From Sporobacter sp963677825 (GTDB lineage Bacteria; Bacillota; Clostridia; Oscillospirales; Oscillospiraceae), in the NCBI GenBank assembly GCA_963677825.2, contig CAXXEF010000001.1, positions 1,488,001 through 1,552,000 on the forward strand: a stretch of 64,000 nt of DNA. Direction: 5' to 3'. Position 1 is the first letter of the stretch. Each line of letters begins with the position of its first letter. A program made the position numbers and the translations under genes. Of this stretch, positions 58,149 through 64,000 are shown piece by piece. Under the pieces are notes generated by a model that ran no database searches, had not been told where the DNA came from, and worked only from the letters and a program-made list of their open reading frames with translations.

Positions 58149-60317
58149 TCACAAATCCATCCGCGTCAGCTTTGCTTTCATACTGATGCGCCGCGTCGTC
58201 GGCAACAGATCAAACTGTACGACGTAGGCCGCGCGGTCGGTATCGATTTCGACGATCGTCCCCGCGCCCATCACGCTGTGCATCACGCGGTCCCCCGGCA
58301 AAAATTCCGGACCCTCCGCCGCAAGCGCGAGCAGTCGGTCGCCGCTTTCGACGGCTTGCCGCGCCTCCTGTACAAGCCGCTGGTCGAGCTCGGCCGTGTA
58401 CGTGAGGAGCGGCTTGTCAATATCAAAGATAAAGCGCGACGGATAGCGGTACGACCCGTCGTGGTTGCGCCCTTCGGCGTCGGTAAGGTACAGCCCGCGC
58501 ATCGCGCGCGTCACAGCGACGAACGCGAGCCGCCGCTCCTCCTCCATCGCTTGCTGCGTCGCCGTCTTTTTAGACGGGAATATCCCTTCACTAAGTGAAC
58601 ACACAAACACGTATGGGAACTCGAGCCCCTTTGCCGTGTGTACGGTCGTGAGCTTCACCGCTTCGCGCCCCGAGTCGGCATCCTGATTGGTCATCAGCGC
58701 AATGTGCCCCAGATACGCCTCCGGCGACGTTTCTTCACCGCACGTCGTCTCAAACTCGTGGACGGCCTGTTTGAGCTCGGCAAGGTTGTCCAGCCGTTCC
58801 TGCGCGCCCTCGGTGCGACGCATTGCCTCGTAACCGCTCTCGTCTAGAATTTTACTTAATAGCTCCGAGACCGGGATGTCCCGCTCAACCCCTGCATAGC
58901 GCTCAACAAGGTCGATCAGCTCCGACGCCTTTGTGCCGCGAAAGAGCGGCTCGTCTACGAGGTGCACGAGCGCGTCATACAGCGAGCAGTCCTGCTGCGC
59001 GGCGTAATCCTGCAGCGCCTGCATCCGCCGCCGGCCAATGTTGCGCTTGGGCACGTTTGCCACACGTAAGAAAGACAGATCGTCCCGGTAGACGATGAGG
59101 CGCAGGTAGCTCAGCGCGTCTTTTATTTCCATGCGCGCAAAAAACTGCACGCCGCTGAAGATCGTATACGGCAGATTTTCCTTTAGGAAAACCTCTTCCA
59201 GCACGCGCGAGACAAAGTGCGCCCGATACAGGATCGCCATTTCACCCAGATTGACACCGCGCGCCTGCAGTTCCTTGATTTCAAAGGCAATCCACTTCGC
59301 CTCATCCTCAGACGTGCGCGCGTGGTGGTAAACGGGCATCGCGCCGGTTGGGCGCATCGGGATGAGGTCCTTTTCAATTCGGACTTTATTCTTGGAGATC
59401 AGCGAATTGGCCGCATCAAGGATCTGGGGCGTAGAGCGATAGTTTTGCATCATCATAATCGTGCGCACGTTGGGGAACTCTTTGTCAAAGTCGAGCAGAA
59501 ACCGGACGCTTGCGCCGCGCCAGGTGTAGATCGTCTGATCCGGGTCGCCGACGATGAACAGGTTTTTATGGTGATCGGCGAGCACGCGCATCAGCTCATA
59601 CTGCAGCGCGTCGATATCCTGAAATTCATCGACCATGATGTACTCCAGCCGCGTCTGCCATTTCAGCCGCGCAGCGTCGCTGATTTTGAAGATGTACAAG
59701 ACGTATTTGATCAGGTCGTTATAGTCGAGCCCGAAACACTTTTTTTGCTGGTACAAATAGCCCCAGAAGATGATATCGTCGGCGCTTTGCGCGTCGAGGT
59801 ATTTCTGCCGCAGCTTGTCAAGCGGCAGGGCGATCATATACTCGTAGTAGTCGGGTATCCGGTCAAGCTTCATGATCTCGATCATGTCGCGCGCCTTCCC
59901 GAACGTCTTGTCGCGCAGCGTCAGTGCGCGCTCCTCGTAGATGATGGCGAGCATCTGGTCGATGTCCGAATTGTCCAGCACGAGAAAGCTTTTGGGATAG
60001 CCGACGATGTTGCTGTCCTCCTGCAGCACGGTAACGCAGAAGCTGTGAAACGTCGAGATGTAGCCCGTATCGCTGTCACCGGTCAGCCGCCGGATGCGTT
60101 TGCGCATTTCGCCGGCGGACTTGTTCGTAAACGTCGCGCATAAAATACCCGACGGCAGGATGCCGACCTCGCTGACGAGATACGCGAACCGATGCGCAAG
60201 CGCACGCGTTTTGCCCGAGCCTGCGCCGGCAATGACGCGGAAGCACCCCTCCGTTGCCGTCACGGCCTCGCGCTGGGCGTCGTTAAGATTATCGAGAATG
60301 GCTGACACATCCATCAC
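58149..60317 (-). CDS. UvrD/PcrA-like superfamily 1 DNA helicase
   Basis: A 722-residue 3'-5' helicase. It has the Q-motif and Walker A GAGSGKTRALAHRF, motif II VDEFQDID, motif III GDPDQTIYTWRGA, motif IV MMMQNYRSTPQI, motif V TVHTAKGLEF and motif VI VAVTRAM. The C-terminal 60 residues form the small tudor-like domain (GDRVMHSVMGAGTIVEID) of PcrA. It is somewhat shorter than classical PcrA, so it may be a second UvrD-type helicase. It acts in repair and replication-fork clearance. Confidence 0.92.
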   Translation of the reverse strand: MMDVSAILDNLNDAQREAVTATEGCFRVIAGAGSGKTRALAHRFAYLVSEVGILPSGILCATFTNKSAGEMRKRIRRLTGDSDTGYISTFHSFCVTVLQEDSNIVGYPKSFLVLDNSDIDQMLAIIYEERALTLRDKTFGKARDMIEIMKLDRIPDYYEYMIALPLDKLRQKYLDAQSADDIIFWGYLYQQKKCFGLDYNDLIKYVLYIFKISDAARLKWQTRLEYIMVDEFQDIDALQYELMRVLADHHKNLFIVGDPDQTIYTWRGASVRFLLDFDKEFPNVRTIMMMQNYRSTPQILDAANSLISKNKVRIEKDLIPMRPTGAMPVYHHARTSEDEAKWIAFEIKELQARGVNLGEMAILYRAHFVSRVLEEVFLKENLPYTIFSGVQFFARMEIKDALSYLRLIVYRDDLSFLRVANVPKRNIGRRRMQALQDYAAQQDCSLYDALVHLVDEPLFRGTKASELIDLVERYAGVERDIPVSELLSKILDESGYEAMRRTEGAQERLDNLAELKQAVHEFETTCGEETSPEAYLGHIALMTNQDADSGREAVKLTTVHTAKGLEFPYVFVCSLSEGIFPSKKTATQQAMEEERRLAFVAVTRAMRGLYLTDAEGRNHDGSYRYPSRFIFDIDKPLLTYTAELDQRLVQEARQAVESGDRLLALAAEGPEFLPGDRVMHSVMGAGTIVEIDTDRAAYVVQFDLLPTTRRISMKAKLTRMDL

Positions 60318-60505
60318 CGTCCGATACTAAGTAGTCCGCGCCGTCGGCGCGTCGGGGTTGAATCCGGGTCTCACGCACAATTATAAACCATGCGCAGTCC
60401 GATAAAACGGACAGCAGATTCAGCGCACTATCCACGCTTGCTCGGGCACCCTGTCGTTTTGACTGTACCACGGACGCCATCCTATTTCAACCGGCCCGTC
60501 TGTCT

Positions 60506-60535
60506 TGCAATAAAACGGTATCAAATGGTATAATT
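60506..60535 (+). promoter_or_regulatory. Promoter of the 2-enoate-reductase-like gene
   Basis: TTGCAA (60506-60511), 18-base spacer, TATAAT (60530-60535). The upstream part of the 259-base gap (60318-60505) shows no gene. Confidence 0.65.
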
Positions 60536-60576
60536 CCACTATAAAAATATTGCACAAGGAAAAAGGAGTTTAGTTT

Positions 60577-62586
60577 ATGGCCTCAAAGTTTGAGCATGTT
60601 TTTCAGCCGATCCGCATCCGCGGCATCGACTTTAAAAACCGCGTGACGCTCGCGCCCCCGTCGCCCAACGTTGCCAATCAAGACGGCACCATGACCCGCG
60701 ATTTCGTGGACTGGATGCGTCCTTTCGCGCGCGGCGGCGCGGCGACGTTATATGTCGGCAACGCAACGGTAGACAAGACCGAATGTCACGACGAGGAGAC
60801 ACAGATCGACCTCGGCACCGACCGATGCGTACTGCCGCTGAGCTGGTATGCGGAAATGGCCGCGCAGTATAACTGCCACGCCTCGTTTGAAGTCAATCAC
60901 AATGGTAAGGATACTGCTTTCGAAACCGTCGGTCACGCCCCGTACAGCGCGTCGTCAATCATCACGTCGTCTGAGATCACGCGCGCCAAGCGCCTCGGGC
61001 GCGATCCGATTGCCTCGATCGAGATGACGCACGAAAAGATCGCTGAGACGGTCGATAAGTTTGCCAGCGCCTGCTCGCGCATGCAGCAGGCCGGTATGGA
61101 CATCGCCCTCATCCACGGCGGCCACGGCAACCTCATCAGCCAGTTTATGAGCCCGTTGTACAACTTCCGTAAGGACGAATACGGCGGCTCGACGGAAAAC
61201 CGCGCGCGCTTCGCCATCGAGGTGTGCGACGCGATCCGCAAAAAAGTCGGCGAAAAGTTCGTCATCGAGATGCGCATCTCGGCCGACGAAATCGCCCCTG
61301 AGGGCATGCACTTTAACGAGACGCTCCAGATGATCGACTATCTCCAGGATCACATCGACATTCTGCACGTATCCGCCGGTTTGCACAGCGACTTTGACTT
61401 CAAGTACTACCGCAACTGGTGCCAGAACTATCTGATGCCGCGCGGCTATAACGTCCACTTCGCGCGCGATATTAAAAAAGCGTTCCCGAACCTGCTCGTG
61501 ACGACCGTCGGCTCCATCACGAGCCTGGAGCTTGGCGAGCAAATCATCTCAAACGGCTGGGCAGACTTCGTCGCCATGTGCCGTCCGCTCATGGCCGACC
61601 CCGACATGCCCAACAAATACGCGCGCAACATGCCCGAGGAGCGCCGTCCGTGCCTGCGCTGTGACGCGTGCACCCGCTTTTTCCCGCCGCGCCCGCTCAA
61701 CTGCGCGGTGAACCCGTATTCCGGCGTATTCACGGAGATTAAAGACGGCATCATCCCCAAAGCACCGGTCAAGAAAAAAGTTGCCGTCGTCGGCGGCGGG
61801 CCTGCGGGGCTCTACGCGATGATGGCGCTGTGCGATCGCGGCCATGACGTCACGCTCTACGAAAAAACCGACGAGCTCGGCGGCAGCGTCATCCCCGCGG
61901 CGTTCCCGCCGTTCAAACCCGACCTGCAGGATTACCTAAAGTGGCTTAATCGCCAGATCCCAAAGTATCCGGCCAAGATTCTGCTCAACACCGAAGCGAC
62001 GAAAGAAATGCTCGACAAGGAAAACTACGACGCCATTATTATCGCCGTCGGCTCCGCGCCGATTGTCCCGTCGAGCATCCCCGGCATCGACAAACCGCAC
62101 GTCCACTGGGCGCCTGACGCCGAAATGGGCAAAGCGCCGGTTGGCGACAAGCTGGTCGTCGTCGGCGGCGGCGCTGTCGGTATCGAAGCCGCCATCGACT
62201 TTAAGCAGATGAGCAAAGACGTCATTGTCGTGGACATGATGGATGCCGAAACGCATCTGCTGGCGCTGCGTAAAAGCTCCAAACGCGCCGGCGACGAGAT
62301 GCTGGCCATCCTCCGGCAGGAGAACATACCGCTCCACCTGAACATGAAGCTGGCCGAAGTGAAAGACGACGCCGTCGTCTGTACCGACACGGTGACGGGC
62401 GAGCGCGTGGAGTTCCCGTGCGACACGGTGCTCTTGTCGCTGGGCATGAAGTCGCGGCTCGACGTCGTTGACGAACTGCGCCACAGCGCCGCTGAAACCG
62501 ATGTTTTCATCGTCGGTGACGCGCTGAACGTCGGCAACATCTCCACCGCGACGAACGGCGGCTTCCAGGCGGCTATCCATATCTAG
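60577..62586 (+). CDS. 2-enoate-reductase-like FMN/FAD/Fe-S oxidoreductase
   Basis: A 669-residue enzyme of the old-yellow-enzyme/2,4-dienoyl-CoA reductase group (BaiCD/BaiH-like). Residues 1-360 are the FMN barrel (LAPPSPNVANQDG, IHGGHGNLISQFMSP, YGGSTENRARF). The [4Fe-4S] ligands are in CLRCDACTRF and LNCAVNP. The rear half binds FAD (VVGGGPAGLYAM, near 410) and NAD(P)H (VVGGGAVGIEAA, near 530). It reduces activated C=C bonds with NAD(P)H; substrate unknown. GGAGTTTAGTTT precedes the ATG. Monocistronic. Confidence 0.9.
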   Translation: MASKFEHVFQPIRIRGIDFKNRVTLAPPSPNVANQDGTMTRDFVDWMRPFARGGAATLYVGNATVDKTECHDEETQIDLGTDRCVLPLSWYAEMAAQYNCHASFEVNHNGKDTAFETVGHAPYSASSIITSSEITRAKRLGRDPIASIEMTHEKIAETVDKFASACSRMQQAGMDIALIHGGHGNLISQFMSPLYNFRKDEYGGSTENRARFAIEVCDAIRKKVGEKFVIEMRISADEIAPEGMHFNETLQMIDYLQDHIDILHVSAGLHSDFDFKYYRNWCQNYLMPRGYNVHFARDIKKAFPNLLVTTVGSITSLELGEQIISNGWADFVAMCRPLMADPDMPNKYARNMPEERRPCLRCDACTRFFPPRPLNCAVNPYSGVFTEIKDGIIPKAPVKKKVAVVGGGPAGLYAMMALCDRGHDVTLYEKTDELGGSVIPAAFPPFKPDLQDYLKWLNRQIPKYPAKILLNTEATKEMLDKENYDAIIIAVGSAPIVPSSIPGIDKPHVHWAPDAEMGKAPVGDKLVVVGGGAVGIEAAIDFKQMSKDVIVVDMMDAETHLLALRKSSKRAGDEMLAILRQENIPLHLNMKLAEVKDDAVVCTDTVTGERVEFPCDTVLLSLGMKSRLDVVDELRHSAAETDVFIVGDALNVGNISTATNGGFQAAIHI

Positions 62587-62619
62587 CAGAAATACACCGC
62601 CGACCCGTCATTTCAACAT

Positions 62620-62651
62620 AAAAACGCCCCGACCTTGTCGGGGCGTTTTTG
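62620..62651. terminator. Bidirectional terminator
   Basis: Arms AAAAACGCCCCGAC / GTCGGGGCGTTTTT around CTT, between convergent genes. Confidence 0.88.
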
Positions 62652-62661
62652 CCGTTTGGGA

Positions 62662-63159
62662 CTACTTCCCGAATAGCTCGAGCGCCTTTTCGGCAACACG
62701 CTTGCCGAAAATCTTGTAGAGATCTTGATTGTTGTCCAGCTCCGCTGAAACACACACCGGTCCGACGTGGATGATCGGCGCGCCGCATCCCCCGCCGGAC
62801 GAGTAAGCCAGCATCCCCTTGACGAGCAGGTGGCGTAAAATTTCCGATACGGCGATGTCGCCGCCGCCGTAGACAAAATTCTCCGTCGCAAACGCCGCGC
62901 CAAGCTTGCCGGCAAGCTTAATGCTGCGGTCGGTGTCGAGCCATTTTTTGAGCTGCCAGCACATCGTCGCGACGTATGCAGGGCTGCCGAAAACGACAGC
63001 GTCGCTGTCTTGAACGAAGTCCGTATCCACCGGTACGTCTCCGACGAGATTCATCAGCCGGACGTCAACGTCACCCGCTTCCAGCATTCCTTCTTTAATG
63101 AATCCGGCCGCTTTTTCCGTGTTGCCCGTCACGCTGACGTATAAGATTGTAATTTTCAT
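62662..63159 (-). CDS. Flavodoxin-family FMN protein
   Basis: A 165-residue flavodoxin-like protein. The phosphate loop is VSVTGNTEKAA at residues 7-17, and the FMN-contact loop is FGSPAYVATM. The YGGGDIA and SSGGGCGAP stretches fit NAD(P)H-FMN-reductase-like members. ATG 63159 follows GGAGGACATC. It likely carries electrons for an anaerobic reductase; the 2-enoate-reductase-like gene is convergent next door. Confidence 0.87.
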   Translation of the reverse strand: MKITILYVSVTGNTEKAAGFIKEGMLEAGDVDVRLMNLVGDVPVDTDFVQDSDAVVFGSPAYVATMCWQLKKWLDTDRSIKLAGKLGAAFATENFVYGGGDIAVSEILRHLLVKGMLAYSSGGGCGAPIIHVGPVCVSAELDNNQDLYKIFGKRVAEKALELFGK

Positions 63160-63241
63160 GATGTCCTCCTGTTCCATTATTGGATTTCTGCGTCTATCGT
63201 AGTCCCCGCACGGCCGCCTGTCAACTGTGTAGACGCCACGC

Positions 63242-63270
63242 TTGCCAACAACGGCGTCTTATGCTAAGCT
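63242..63270 (+). promoter_or_regulatory. Promoter of the rsgA leader
   Basis: TTGCCA (63242-63247), 17-base spacer, TAAGCT (63265-63270) with a TG extension (63262-63263). Confidence 0.55.
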
Positions 63271-63297
63271 ACAAACAAAGCTATTGAAAGGAGCTGT

Positions 63298-63318
63298 ATG
63301 GATGTTTGTAGTGATTGA
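63298..63318 (+). CDS. Six-codon leader peptide MDVCSD upstream of rsgA
   Basis: ATG 63298 is followed by five codons and TGA, giving MDVCSD. A strong ribosome site AAAGGAG lies at 63287-63293, far better than chance would need. The stop is followed by about 100 bases of GC-rich, foldable sequence (CCG-CATAA-CGG and GGGCC-GGAC-GGTCC hairpins) and then a terminator, all before the rsgA ribosome site. This is the arrangement of ribosome-sensing attenuators. I infer translation of the peptide from the ribosome site only. Confidence 0.5.
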   Translation: MDVCSD

Positions 63319-63418
63319 GGTGTCCCGGCGCTAAAACCGCATAACGGCAAGCAGTCACGACGGGCCGGACGGTCCGCGCGTCAGCTTGTGTTGAAGTAAC
63401 CTATCGTGAATCTGCCTC

Positions 63419-63462
63419 ACTCCGCGAGGACAGCCGACAGGCTGCTTTCCGCGGTATTTTTG
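63419..63462 (+). terminator. Attenuator-like terminator before rsgA
   Basis: Arms CCGC..GGACAGCC / GGCTGC..TCCGCGG (small bulges) around GACA, followed by TATTTTTG. It lies between the leader peptide and the rsgA ribosome site, so read-through is required for expression from the promoter at 63242. Confidence 0.65.
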
Positions 63463-63525
63463 CGCCCTTTTTCATCGGCACGGCGCGCTGTGCCACGCAA
63501 AATAATACCGATCACGGAGGATATC

Positions 63526-64000
63526 ATGATCGACTTAATCGAATACGGACTAACACCGGAGATGCTGACGGCCGGCTCGCGCGAGCTGCCTGCACGCGTC
63601 ACAGCCGTCCACAAAGACCGCTTTGAGCTCATCTGCCGCCACGGCGAAGTTCACGCAACGCTCAAATCGGCTGTTTACTACCACAATGCGGCCGAGCCGT
63701 TCCCGACAACAGGCGACTTCGTGCTCATTGACTATAATCCGTCCGGCGACAGCCGCATTGTCGCGACGCTGCCGCGGCGCTCGTATTTCTCACGCCGTGA
63801 CCCCGACCCCGGGCGTGGGGAGCAAGCCGTCGCCGCCAATTTCGACACGGTATTCATCATGGCGTCGCTCAATAATAATTTCAGCCTGCGGCGTATCGAG
63901 CGCTACTTGTCGCTGGGATGGCAAAGCGGCGCCACTCCGGCCGTCATCCTCACCAAGCGCGACTTGACTGACGACTGGCCAAGCCTCGTGCACACCGTCG
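63526..64000 (+). CDS. rsgA: Ribosome-assembly GTPase RsgA (YjeQ), 5' part, cut by window end
   Basis: The first 158 codons are in the window. The N-terminal OB-fold (ARVTAVHKDRFELICRHGEV, then TTGDFVLID) is followed by the start of the GTPase domain in the circularly permuted order of this family. IASLNNNF-type DTVFIMASLNNNFSLRRIER and the guanine-specificity motif LTKRDL come first; the G1/G3 motifs would lie beyond the window. GGAGG precedes ATG 63526. RsgA matures the 30S subunit. A leader peptide and terminator upstream suggest control by the state of translation. Confidence 0.88.
   Translation, partial: MIDLIEYGLTPEMLTAGSRELPARVTAVHKDRFELICRHGEVHATLKSAVYYHNAAEPFPTTGDFVLIDYNPSGDSRIVATLPRRSYFSRRDPDPGRGEQAVAANFDTVFIMASLNNNFSLRRIERYLSLGWQSGATPAVILTKRDLTDDWPSLVHTV

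Noticed and set aside
60340..60400. GGGGTTGAATCCGGG resembles a tRNA T-arm
   Set aside because: No acceptor stem, anticodon arm or D-arm could be built around it on either strand.

Overview
The window looks like the chromosome of a spore-forming, strictly anaerobic member of the Clostridia (Oscillospirales-like is my guess, not shown). The evidence is an alpha/beta-type small acid-soluble spore protein, an oxygen-sensitive class III ribonucleotide reductase (NrdDG), a trimeric [FeFe]-hydrogenase, GC-rich coding DNA with AT-rich intergenic gaps, strong AGGAGG ribosome sites and hairpin-plus-T terminators. I see no rRNA, tRNA, CRISPR array, transposase or phage genes.

Layout. 0-5 kb: a peroxiredoxin, a DUF5320/DUF134 pair sharing a repeated CATATG operator with a gene just off the left edge, and nrdDG under a promoter carrying probable NrdR boxes. 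5-12 kb: an MFS transporter, an ECF-type sigma factor with a candidate anti-sigma protein, and dnaJ-like/clpB chaperones. 12-17 kb: small-metabolism genes, a peptide-deformylase-like protein missing catalytic residues, an orphan prepilin, the spore protein and an unknown polytopic membrane protein. 17.7-23.3 kb: a HydCBA-type hydrogenase operon whose flavin subunit is fused to a GltD-like NAD(P)H/FAD module. 23.5-31 kb: a methyltransferase, an atypical response regulator, a 54-residue ORF behind a switch-like leader, two aldehyde dehydrogenases, a candidate type I toxin-antitoxin locus and a PucR-type regulator. 31-43 kb: a GYF/ZU5/cysteine-peptidase/PKD surface protein, copper export (copAZ), Ni/Co import (cbiM-cbiQ-cbiO) with a CsoR-type sensor, a cytosolic reductive-dehalogenase-like protein, a 2-hydroxyacid dehydrogenase and a one-component HTH/ligand-binding regulator. 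43.7-54.3 kb: a reductive pyrimidine catabolism cluster. 54-64 kb: small redox and membrane proteins, a WYL regulator, Nudix, zincin, UvrD-type helicase, 2-enoate-reductase-like flavoenzyme, flavodoxin, and the 5' part of rsgA.

How genes work together. The 43.7-54.3 kb cluster is a complete route. An ABC importer brings in a pyrimidine-like substrate. PreA-like dihydropyrimidine dehydrogenase, dihydropyrimidinase and an M20 ureidopropionase-type amidase give beta-alanine. A class III aminotransferase and an iron alcohol dehydrogenase would convert this through malonate semialdehyde to 3-hydroxypropionate. The importer's substrate-binding protein has its two halves in swapped order (a natural circular permutation), which is the most unusual protein in the window. 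The hydrogenase fusion suggests one complex touching NAD(H), NADP(H), ferredoxin and H2. Several loci carry RNA-level control candidates: a six-codon leader peptide with a terminator before rsgA, a terminator directly before the aminotransferase, and a ribosome-site-sequestering hairpin before a small ORF.
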